The translations under genes were made by a program, and so were the position numbers. A stretch of DNA of 5,929 bases from Actinomycetes bacterium (GTDB lineage Bacteria > Actinomycetota > Actinomycetes > Actinomycetales > Cellulomonadaceae): NCBI GenBank assembly GCA_023426865.1, contig JAEZBT010000010.1:1-5929 (forward strand). Reading direction: 5' to 3'. Of the stretch, positions 1-5,667 are shown one piece after another. Each line of letters begins with the position of its first letter. The first letter of the stretch is position 1. The notes under the pieces are model-generated. The model saw only the letters and a list, made by a program, of their open reading frames with translations. It made no database searches and was not told where the DNA came from.

Positions 1-113
1 ACGCCGTACAGGTCGCGGATCTCGCGCTCGAACCGGCCGAGGGGGAACGACAACGCGGCCATGCTCGGGAGCTGCGGCGCCGCCCGGTCGGTCAGGAGCT
101 CGAGCTCGACCCG
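1..113 (-). CDS. Group-4 hydrogenase large subunit (HycE/HyfG type), NuoC-like N-terminal part, fragment
   Basis: Reading the minus strand from about 113 down to 1 gives a 37-residue stretch beginning RVELELLTDR and ending in FEREIRDLYGV. The ERE-x-x-DL(Y/F)G signature is characteristic of the NuoC/30-kDa-subunit domain, which in formate-hydrogenlyase and hydrogenase-4 complexes is fused to the N-terminus of the [NiFe] large subunit (HycE, HyfG). The context ASLSFPLG-like segment before the signature fits the hydrogenase version better than respiratory NuoC. The gene continues past the window start. Upstream of residue R the frame stays open but reads only Pro/Gly/Ser from the G-rich tract, so the roughly 80-100 residues normally preceding the signature are missing and no credible start exists. 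The in-frame ATG at 62-60 would cut into the conserved domain. I infer a gene broken at the G-rich junction. The family call is fairly firm for so short a piece, but HycE versus HyfG cannot be separated. Confidence 0.6.
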
Positions 114-144
114 GGGGGGCGGGCCCCCGGGGGGGGGCGGGCCC
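111..144. repeat. G-tract region with 14-bp direct repeat and G-quadruplex motif
   Basis: Plus-strand G runs of 7 (113-119), 3 (121-123), 9 (129-137) and 3 (139-141) are separated by loops of 1, 5 and 1 C. This is a canonical four-tract G-quadruplex pattern. The 14-mer gggggggcgggccc occurs twice, at 113-126 and 131-144, with an 18-bp period. The tract lies exactly between the broken hydrogenase fragment on the minus strand and the ribosome-binding site of the first permease gene. It may be a recombination point, a deletion join or an assembly join. A regulatory role is possible but not shown. Confidence 0.7.
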
Positions 145-153
145 ACCCCGGAC

Positions 154-157
154 GGAG
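154..157 (+). promoter_or_regulatory. Ribosome-binding site of first permease gene
   Basis: GGAG lies 9 bases upstream of the ATG at 167, which supports that start over the longer out-of-frame reading that begins at 61. No convincing -35/-10 promoter pair is visible between the G-rich tract and this site, so the promoter presumably lay further upstream, before a solute-binding-protein gene that is not in the window. Confidence 0.6.
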
Positions 158-166
158 ACGACACCG

Positions 167-1135
167 ATGAGCGTCTGGACGCGCGCACCACGCACCCGGT
201 CCCTCGAGGACCTCCCACGCATCCCCACGGGCGGTGGCCGCCCGATCGGGTACTGGGCCTACTTCATCCCCGGGATCCTCCTGACGCTGGCGATCGTCGT
301 GTACCCGGTCGTCTACAACGTCTGGCTGAGCTTCCAGTCGTGGCGCGGGGGCTTCACCACCCCCGAGTTCGTCGGGCTCGCGAACTGGGCCGAGCTGATG
401 GGCGACTCCGCCTTCTGGATGTCCTTCCGCAACATCGTCTTCATGATCCTCGCCATGGTCGTCATCCCGACGCTCGTCGGGCTGGTGCTGGCGGCGATCC
501 TCTTCGACGTCATCGGGCGGCGGTTCTCAGGAAGGCTCGCGAGCTTCCTGCGCGCGACCTACTACCTGCCTCAGGTGATCCCGATCGCGGTGGCCGGCGT
601 GCTGTTCGGCTGGGTCCTGTACCCGGACCGGAACGGCGTCCTGAACCAGTTCCTGTCCACGGTGACGGGCAGCGACGTGGCCGTGAACTGGGTGGGCGGG
701 ACCGGGACGACGGCGCTGTTCTCCGTGATGCTCCTGATGGTCTGGATCCAGATCGGCTACCCGGTCGTCATCTTCATGGCGGCGCTGCAGCGCGTGGACC
801 CCGAGCTCTACGAGGCAGCCGAGCTCGACGGCGCGGGCTGGTTCCGCCGGTTCCAGGCGATCACCCGACCGATGATCCGGCCCGAGGTCTTCGTCGTCAC
901 GCTCACCACGACGATCGCGGCGCTGAAGGTGTTCGGGCCCGTCTTCATCCTGACCCAGGGCGGTCCCAACAAGTCCACCTACGTCCCGTCGTACTACGCC
1001 TACGTCGAGTTCTTCGGGAACGGCACCGACAAGGGCTACGCCGCGGCGATCGCCACCTCGGTGACGCTCGTGGTCGCCGTCGTCGCGATGGTCTTCCTGC
1101 GCGCGCAGCGCCGGGCCGAGCAGAAGGAGGGCTGA
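167..1135 (+). CDS. CUT1-family ABC sugar transporter permease, MalF type
   Basis: A 322-residue inner-membrane subunit of a carbohydrate ABC importer. Six hydrophobic segments are visible, at about residues 29-51, 88-114, 132-152, 182-206, 241-263 and 290-312. The cytoplasmic EAA loop that contacts the ATPase is intact (E216-A217-A218, G222, then a proline near 235-239). The segment FGPVFILTQGGP (about 256-267) is a hallmark of MalF-like (UgpA/LacF-type) permeases. Length is normal for the family. The ATG at 167 is preceded by GGAG. It is the first gene of a tight operon with a second permease (1-bp gap) and an alpha-xylosidase, so the substrate is inferred to be an alpha-xylosyl oligosaccharide, probably xyloglucan-derived. 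The usual upstream solute-binding-protein gene is not present. Specificity cannot be read from the permease itself. Confidence 0.92.
   Translation: MSVWTRAPRTRSLEDLPRIPTGGGRPIGYWAYFIPGILLTLAIVVYPVVYNVWLSFQSWRGGFTTPEFVGLANWAELMGDSAFWMSFRNIVFMILAMVVIPTLVGLVLAAILFDVIGRRFSGRLASFLRATYYLPQVIPIAVAGVLFGWVLYPDRNGVLNQFLSTVTGSDVAVNWVGGTGTTALFSVMLLMVWIQIGYPVVIFMAALQRVDPELYEAAELDGAGWFRRFQAITRPMIRPEVFVVTLTTTIAALKVFGPVFILTQGGPNKSTYVPSYYAYVEFFGNGTDKGYAAAIATSVTLVVAVVAMVFLRAQRRAEQKEG
1124..1130 (+). promoter_or_regulatory. Ribosome-binding site for second permease gene
   Basis: AAGGAGG is a perfect anti-16S match, 6 bases before the GTG at 1137. It decides this start and lies inside the last codons of the upstream permease gene. 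Confidence 0.8.
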
Positions 1136-1136
1136 G

Positions 1137-1973
1137 GTGACCCGCCGCCGTCCGCACACCGTCGGGGAGTGGGTGCTGCTCGCCCTCGCGGTCGTCCTCG
1201 CGCTCGTCATCGCGTTCCCGCTGGTCATGCTGCTGCTGAACGCCTTCAAGTCGCCGCAGGACTACTCGACCTCCGGGCCGCTGGACTTCCCACGGTCGTT
1301 CTACACCGACGGTCTGGAGAGCTTCTGGACCGGCAAGAACTTCCCGCGCGCCCTGTGGAACTCGTTCTTCATCGCGGGGTCCGTGGCCGTCCTGGCCGTC
1401 GTCGTCGCCGTCCTCAACGCCTTCGCCATCGGCATCGGGCGGGTGCGCGGCCGGACGTGGCTGACCCTCCTCTTCCTGATGGCGAACCTGCTGCCCCAGG
1501 AGATGCTCGTCTACCCCCTCTTCACGATGTTCGACAAGGCGCACCTGCTGTCGAACCCGTGGTCGGTGATCCTCACCTTCACCGTGATCCAGGGCGCGTT
1601 CGGCACGTACCTGCTCGCGAGCCTGTACGGCACGTTCCCCAAGGAGATCCTCGAGGCCGCGGCGCTGGACGGCGCGAGCCGGTGGCGGACGCTGCGCTCG
1701 GTGATCGTGCCGATCTCCCGACCGACGATCAACGTCCTCATGGTCTTCTTCTTCATCTGGACCTGGAACGAGTTCCTGCTGCCGCTGTCGTTCCTCAACC
1801 AGCCCGACTCGCTGACGGTCCCGCTCGTCCTCGAGCAGCTCTCCGGCGAGCGGCAGACCGACGTGACCACCCTCATCTCGGCGACGCTGCTGAGCGTCGT
1901 CCCGACGATCGTCTTCTTCCTCATCTTCCAGCGCACCCTCACGCGGGGCATCACGGCAGGAGCAGTGAAGTGA
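1137..1973 (+). CDS. CUT1-family ABC sugar transporter permease, MalG type
   Basis: A 278-residue second membrane subunit of the importer, which pairs with the preceding MalF-type protein. Six hydrophobic segments lie at about residues 12-35, 74-98, 108-130, 141-163, 198-220 and 245-266. The EAA loop is intact (E173-A174-A175, D178-G179, then VPISRP near 191-196). The C-terminus RGITAGAVK is typical of MalG-like proteins. The WNEFLLPL motif (209-216) in the fifth segment is also a family hallmark. The GTG start at 1137 is 1 bp after the previous stop and 6 bases after a perfect AAGGAGG, which lies within the end of the upstream gene, indicating translational coupling. Its stop overlaps the GTG of the glycosidase gene by 4 bp. 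No ATPase gene is nearby; CUT1 importers of actinobacteria commonly share an MsiK-type ATPase encoded elsewhere. Confidence 0.93.
   Translation: MTRRRPHTVGEWVLLALAVVLALVIAFPLVMLLLNAFKSPQDYSTSGPLDFPRSFYTDGLESFWTGKNFPRALWNSFFIAGSVAVLAVVVAVLNAFAIGIGRVRGRTWLTLLFLMANLLPQEMLVYPLFTMFDKAHLLSNPWSVILTFTVIQGAFGTYLLASLYGTFPKEILEAAALDGASRWRTLRSVIVPISRPTINVLMVFFFIWTWNEFLLPLSFLNQPDSLTVPLVLEQLSGERQTDVTTLISATLLSVVPTIVFFLIFQRTLTRGITAGAVK
1958..1962 (+). promoter_or_regulatory. Ribosome-binding site for alpha-xylosidase gene
   Basis: AGGAG lies 7 bases upstream of the GTG at 1970. It supports the GTGA overlap start rather than any upstream in-frame codon, because the reading frame further upstream is only a shadow of the permease gene. 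Confidence 0.7.
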
Positions 1974-4240
1974 AGTTCACCGACGGGTTCTGGGCCCTGC
2001 GGCCCGGCGTGACAGCGCTGTACGCCCAGGAGGCCTACGACCTCGCGCCGGACGGCGACCGGCTCGTCGTCACCGCGCCGACGCGCCCGATCCGGTCGCG
2101 CGGCAACGTGCTGAACATCGGCGTGCTCACCGTCACGCTCTCGGCCCCCGCGGAGGGCGTGATCAAGGTGCGCGTCGAGCACCACACCGGCGGGCGCTGC
2201 GGTCGCGGCTTCGCCCTCGACGAGCCGGGCGGCGCGGGCCGGGTCGAGGTCACCGACGACGGCGCCACGCTCACGTCGGGCTCGCTGCGGGCCGAGATCC
2301 GCCGCGGAGCACCGTGGGACCTGTCGTTCTGGCACGGGGCCACCCGGCTTACCGGATCCGGCCACAAGTCCATCGCGCACCTGACCCTCGCGGAGCGGGC
2401 CGCGGTGGCGGCCGAGCCGGCGGGCCTGGCGGGCGTGACACCGACGGGCCTCGCCGTTCCCGGCGGGTACGTGCACGCCCAGCTCGACCTCGGCATCGGC
2501 GAGGCGGTCTACGGCCTCGGTGAGCGTTTCGGGCCGCTGGTGAAGAACGGGCAGGCGGTCGACGTCTGGAACGCCGACGGCGGCACGAGCTCGGAGATGG
2601 CCTACAAGAACGTCCCGTTCTACCTGACGAACCGCGGGTACGGGGTTCTGGTCAACCACCCCGAGCATGTGTCCTTCGAGGTCGGCTCCGAGGCCGTCGA
2701 GCGCGTCCAGTTCTCGGTGCCGGGGGAGGCGCTGGAGTTCCTGGTCGTCGACGGGCCGACGCCCAAGGACGTGATCGACCGCTACACGCGCCTCACCGGC
2801 CGGCCGGCCGTCGTGCCCGCGTGGTCCTACGGGCTCTGGCTGTCCACGTCCTTCACCACGGACTACGACGAGGCGACCGTGACGAGGTTCGTCGACGGCA
2901 TGCGCGACCGGGGGATCCCGCTCAGCGTCTTCCACTTCGACTGCTTCTGGATGCGCGAGTTCAGCTGGACCGACCTCGAGTGGGACACCCGCGTGTTCCC
3001 GGACCCGGAGGGCATGCTGGGCCGGCTGCACGACGAGCGCGACCTGCGCGTCTCCGTGTGGATCAACCCGTACATCGCCCAGCGCTCAGCGCTGTTCGCC
3101 GAGGCCGCCGAGCGCGACTACCTCGTGCGCCGCGCCGACGGGACCGTGTGGCAGTGGGACATGTGGGTCGCGGGCATGGCCCTGCTGGACTTCACGAACC
3201 CCGATGCCGTCCGGTGGTTCCAGGGCAAGCTGCGGCGTCTGCTCGCCCAGGGCGTCGACGCGCTCAAGACGGACTTCGGCGAGCGGGTGCCGACCGACGT
3301 CGTGTGGCACGACGGCACCGACCCCGCCGTGATGCACAACCTGTACACGCAGCTCTACAACGCGGCGGTGTTCGACGTGCTGCGCGACGTGCGGGGCGAG
3401 GGCGACGCCGTGGTGTTCGCCCGGTCGGCGACCGCCGGCGGCCAGCAGTTCCCCGTGCACTGGGGTGGGGACAACACCTCGAGCTTCGCGTCGATGGCCG
3501 AGACACTGCGCGGTGGGCTGTCGCTCGCGGCGTCGGGCTTCGGGTTCTGGAGCCACGACATCGGCGGGTTCGAGGGCACCCCGGACCCCGCCGTCTTCAA
3601 GCGATGGATCCCGTTCGGGCTGCTCTCGAGCCACTCGCGGCTGCACGGCTCGGACAGCTACCGGGTGCCGTGGGCCTTCGACGAGGAGGCCGTGGCGGTC
3701 ACCCGGCAGTTCGCCCGGCTGAAGAACTCGCTCATGCCGTACCTGTTCACCGCGGGGGCGGACGCGGCGGCGACGGGCGTCTCCGTCGCTCGCCCGATGG
3801 TGTTCGAGTTCCCCGACGACCCGGCGGTGACCTACCTCGACAGGCAGTACATGCTCGGTCCCGACCTGCTGGTCGCGCCCGTCATGTCCGTCGACGGGAC
3901 CGTCGACGTCTACCTGCCCGCCGGGACGTGGACGCACCTGCTGACCGGAGAGAAGGTGACCGGTGGCCGCTGGCTCCGGGAGACGCATGCGTTCGACTCG
4001 CTGCCGCTGTACGTGCGCGAGGGAGCGGTCCTGGCGCGCGGCGCACGTGAGGACCGGCCCGACTACGACTACCTGGACGGCCTCGTGCTGGAGGCATTCA
4101 GCGGTGGGGCCACGCTCAGCGCCCGGGTCGACGTGGTGGACGTGGACGGGCGGCGGGTCACGTTCGACGTGACCGGCTCGGGGGACGACGTGCGCGCCGT
4201 GGCGGCGGACGGGCGGGCGGTGCCGGTCCGGGTGCGCTGA
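1970..4240 (+). CDS. yicI: GH31 alpha-xylosidase, YicI type
   Basis: A 756-residue enzyme expected to hydrolyse terminal non-reducing alpha-1,6-xylosyl residues (EC 3.2.1.177), as in isoprimeverose or xyloglucan oligosaccharides. The layout fits family GH31: an N-terminal beta-sandwich (about 1-265), a catalytic barrel (about 270-600) and C-terminal beta domains. The nucleophile D435 lies in KTDFGE, and the acid/base D501 lies in HWGGDN. Their 66-residue spacing equals that of the E. coli YicI pair D416/D482 as I recall it. The DCFW motif (324-327) supplies the Cys-Phe pair associated with xylose specificity, and K433 is also kept. Long blocks such as GFGFWSHDIGGFEG and LLSSHSRLHGS match YicI. 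No signal peptide or membrane segment is present, so it acts in the cytoplasm on imported sugar. The GTG start overlaps the permease stop by 4 bp. Length is close to YicI (772). Exact substrate preference is inferred. Confidence 0.93.
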   Translation: MKFTDGFWALRPGVTALYAQEAYDLAPDGDRLVVTAPTRPIRSRGNVLNIGVLTVTLSAPAEGVIKVRVEHHTGGRCGRGFALDEPGGAGRVEVTDDGATLTSGSLRAEIRRGAPWDLSFWHGATRLTGSGHKSIAHLTLAERAAVAAEPAGLAGVTPTGLAVPGGYVHAQLDLGIGEAVYGLGERFGPLVKNGQAVDVWNADGGTSSEMAYKNVPFYLTNRGYGVLVNHPEHVSFEVGSEAVERVQFSVPGEALEFLVVDGPTPKDVIDRYTRLTGRPAVVPAWSYGLWLSTSFTTDYDEATVTRFVDGMRDRGIPLSVFHFDCFWMREFSWTDLEWDTRVFPDPEGMLGRLHDERDLRVSVWINPYIAQRSALFAEAAERDYLVRRADGTVWQWDMWVAGMALLDFTNPDAVRWFQGKLRRLLAQGVDALKTDFGERVPTDVVWHDGTDPAVMHNLYTQLYNAAVFDVLRDVRGEGDAVVFARSATAGGQQFPVHWGGDNTSSFASMAETLRGGLSLAASGFGFWSHDIGGFEGTPDPAVFKRWIPFGLLSSHSRLHGSDSYRVPWAFDEEAVAVTRQFARLKNSLMPYLFTAGADAAATGVSVARPMVFEFPDDPAVTYLDRQYMLGPDLLVAPVMSVDGTVDVYLPAGTWTHLLTGEKVTGGRWLRETHAFDSLPLYVREGAVLARGAREDRPDYDYLDGLVLEAFSGGATLSARVDVVDVDGRRVTFDVTGSGDDVRAVAADGRAVPVRVR

Positions 4241-4256
4241 GCGGGCGGGCGGCCAC

Positions 4257-4619
4257 GCGCCCACCTCGCCCAAGATCAACAAACGCACGCCGTGGGCGCT
4301 CCAGTCGCTCGGCATCGCCCTGGCGGTCATCGGGCTGTTCCTCGCCCTGCCGCGCGCCGTGCTCCGCCTGTTCCGGCCCCTGGCCGCGGTGGGGTCGATG
4401 GCCCTGTCGGCGTACATCGTGCACTCGTTCCTCGTCCAGGACGTCTGGGAGTGGACGGGCGCCGCCGAGCACACGGACCGTCAGGTGCCGGTGCTCCTGG
4501 GGATCGTCGCCGTCCTGACCGGCGGCGCCATGATCATTCGAATGCGCTGGTCACAGGGCCCGTTCGAGTGGCTCCTCAAGTGGATCAGCGGCCGGGAAAC
4601 TCACCCGGGGAGAGCCTGA
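4257..4619 (+). pseudogene. C-terminal remnant of DUF418/DUF1624-like membrane protein
   Basis: An open frame that begins just after the glycosidase stop encodes a typical membrane-protein C-terminus of about 120 residues. It has hydrophobic helices near SLGIALAVIGLFLALPRAV and MALSAYIVHSFLV and around VPVLLGIVAVLTGGAMII, then an amphipathic tail containing RWSQGPFEWLLKW and a stop at 4617-4619. The GSMALSAYIVH segment followed by R-W-x-x-GP-x-E-W-L-L is the recognisable ending of DUF418/DUF1624 (heparan-glucosaminide-acetyltransferase-like) polytopic proteins, which are usually 350-420 residues. About 250 N-terminal residues are absent. There is no ATG or Shine-Dalgarno sequence, and the only in-frame start-like codon (GTG 4359) falls within a helix region. 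A few codons (AAA, ATT, CGA) are unusual beside its neighbours. I infer a truncated, non-functional copy or one side of a join; a very short functional protein is unlikely. The family call is moderate. Confidence 0.55.
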
Positions 4620-4645
4620 GCCGGGTGGCTGCCGGGCATTACCGT
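4616..4645 (+). promoter_or_regulatory. Possible promoter of lipoprotein gene (leaderless)
   Basis: TACCGT at 4640-4645 fits the actinobacterial -10 pattern TAnnnT. CTGAGC at 4616-4621 is a partial -35 (core TGA), with an 18-bp spacer. Seven bases after the -10 comes the GTG at 4653, the expected transcription start distance, which suggests a leaderless mRNA. No Shine-Dalgarno sequence is visible upstream of either candidate GTG, which agrees with this. This is pattern matching only. Confidence 0.35.
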
Positions 4646-4652
4646 GCACCGG

Positions 4653-5168
4653 GTGAAGACACGCGGACTGGCTGCCCTCGCCCTCGTCGCCCTCCTCGCC
4701 GGCTGCGCCGGGACCACCTCGGACGAGCGCGTCGACGAGCGCCCGCGCCCCGAGCCCGTCCAGGAGGAGCGGCTCAAGGAGGAGGCGCCTGCCCCCGAGG
4801 ACCCCGCGGACGAGCCGGCGGCCGAGGAGCCCGCCGACGACGCCGCCAGCTCCGCCGCGCTCGATGCCTACGTCGCGTCCGAGCGCGCCGCGATGGAGGG
4901 CATGCCCGGCCTCGAGCTGTACACCTCGGCCGAGGTCGAGGCGGTGTACCCGTCCACGATCAGGTTCTCCTACGTCTACGCCGACCCGATCGACCCCGCC
5001 GCGGCCGCGGCCTACTTCGACACCTTGGCCGCGACCTTCGAGGAGCTGTGCGACACCGTCATCTTCCCGGCGATGTCGCAGGCCGGGGTCGTCGAGCCGG
5101 CCGTCGCGTACGCGTACTACAACTCCGACGGGTCGCTCATCTGGGAGCAGACCCTGACCAGCAGCTGA
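4653..5168 (+). CDS. Secreted lipoprotein with DUF4854-like domain
   Basis: A small exported lipoprotein of 171 residues from the GTG at 4653, or 174 from the GTG at 4644. The N-terminus MKTRGLAALALVALLAGC is a textbook lipoprotein signal: a basic head, a hydrophobic core and the lipobox L-A-G-C, with the cysteine at residue 18. An acidic, Pro/Glu/Asp/Ala-rich flexible linker of about 50 residues follows. The compact C-terminal domain is rich in Tyr, Ala and acidic residues and closes with YYNSDGSLIWEQT. That alternation, and the AYYNxDGxxI ending, resemble DUF4854 lipoproteins, whose function is unknown. I chose 4653 because the alternative GTG (4644) overlaps a likely -10 box and neither has a Shine-Dalgarno sequence. 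It probably sits on the outer face of the membrane. It is not obviously linked to the sugar operon, from which it is separated by a gene remnant. Lipoprotein status is firm; the domain name is tentative. Confidence 0.82.
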   Translation: MKTRGLAALALVALLAGCAGTTSDERVDERPRPEPVQEERLKEEAPAPEDPADEPAAEEPADDAASSAALDAYVASERAAMEGMPGLELYTSAEVEAVYPSTIRFSYVYADPIDPAAAAAYFDTLAATFEELCDTVIFPAMSQAGVVEPAVAYAYYNSDGSLIWEQTLTSS

Positions 5169-5175
5169 GATTGGC

Positions 5176-5192
5176 CCGTTGATGTTCAACGG
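5176..5192. promoter_or_regulatory. Perfect inverted repeat, possible operator
   Basis: CCGTTGA-tgt-TCAACGG is a perfect 7-bp inverted repeat with a 3-bp centre in the 39-bp gap before the next start codon. Its TTGA...TCAA core resembles operators of MarR-type and other winged-helix dimers. It lies between a weak -35-like TTGGCC (5171-5176) and a weak -10-like GAGCAT (5196-5201) that is 6 bases before the ATG. It has no T-run, so a Rho-independent terminator for the lipoprotein gene is less likely, although a hairpin could form. Confidence 0.45.
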
Positions 5193-5207
5193 TGCGAGCA
5201 TCCGCGC

Positions 5208-5666
5208 ATGAGCACCTGGAGCGAGTTCGCGGAGTCCGCACCGGAGGTCGCAGAGGCGGCGCACACCCTCCTGACGGTCCCCGGGTCGGGGTTCGGCTAC
5301 CTGGCGACGGTGAGCCGGGCGGGTGCCCCGCGCATCCACCCGATCATGCCCGTGTGGGCGGTCGGGTCGATGTTCGCCTTCATCGAGCCGTCCCCGAAGC
5401 TGCGGGACCTCGAGCGCGACGGTCGCTACGCGCTGCACTCGACCGGTTCGGAGGACGTCGACGACGAGCTGATGGTCTCCGGGCAGGCCCTCGTCCTCGC
5501 GGACGACCCGCGGCGCGCGGCCGCCGTCGAGGCGTGCGCCTTCAGCCCGGGTGAGCAGTCCGTGCTCGTCGAGCTGCTGCTCGACAAGGTCATGTGGGGG
5601 CACTACGAGCCGCGCGGCGTCTTCCCGCCGCAGTACCGCGTCTGGCGGGACCCGGCGGCCCGCTGA
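5208..5666 (+). CDS. Pyridoxamine 5'-phosphate oxidase-like flavin-binding split-barrel protein
   Basis: A 152-residue soluble protein of the PNPOx-like split-barrel superfamily, whose members bind FMN (or F420 in many actinobacterial homologues) and act as small reductases or oxidases. After a helical N-terminus, residues 29-50 form the first beta hairpin (FGYLATVSRAGAPRIHPIMP), where the x-LATV-x-x-x-G-x-P-R-x-HP pattern is typical. A strand follows, and then S62-P-K64-x-R-D-L68, the usual phosphate-contacting K/R turn. A second strand pair (YALHS, ELMVSGQALVL) leads to a C-terminal helical stretch ending with W-x-H-Y-E and a final strand. Length is normal for single-domain members. The ATG at 5208 has no Shine-Dalgarno sequence, so translation may be leaderless. 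The start is 39 bp after the lipoprotein gene, and the perfect inverted repeat lies between them. It ends 1 bp from the stop of a convergent gene. The superfamily is clear; the substrate, and FMN versus F420, are unknown. Confidence 0.85.
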   Translation: MSTWSEFAESAPEVAEAAHTLLTVPGSGFGYLATVSRAGAPRIHPIMPVWAVGSMFAFIEPSPKLRDLERDGRYALHSTGSEDVDDELMVSGQALVLADDPRRAAAVEACAFSPGEQSVLVELLLDKVMWGHYEPRGVFPPQYRVWRDPAAR

Positions 5667-5667
5667 C

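Noticed and set aside
96..107. Perfect 12-bp palindrome GAGCTCGAGCTC considered as an operator
   Set aside because: It lies within the conserved hydrogenase coding stretch and encodes Glu-Leu-Glu-Leu, so the repetition is explained by codon usage.
61..1140. Long plus-strand reading frame of 359 codons starting at 61
   Set aside because: It is an Arg/Pro/Gly-rich shadow of the MalF-type permease gene in another frame, with no family features. The frame from 167 has all the membrane segments and the EAA motif.
1511..3031. Minus-strand 506-codon open frame, and similar long antisense frames at 3086-4474 and 4551-5603
   Set aside because: High GC content removes stop codons from the antisense frames. 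The products are His/Arg/Gly/Asp-rich low-complexity sequence opposite well-supported genes.
4247..4262. GGGCG/CGCCC hairpin after the glycosidase stop considered as a terminator
   Set aside because: The stem is only 5 bp with a 6-base loop and no T-run follows; such stems are common by chance at this GC content.
4292..5182. Plus-strand 296-codon open frame spanning the remnant and the lipoprotein gene
   Set aside because: It is an out-of-frame Arg/Gly-rich product with no recognisable domain; the other frames carry a membrane-protein tail and a lipoprotein signal.
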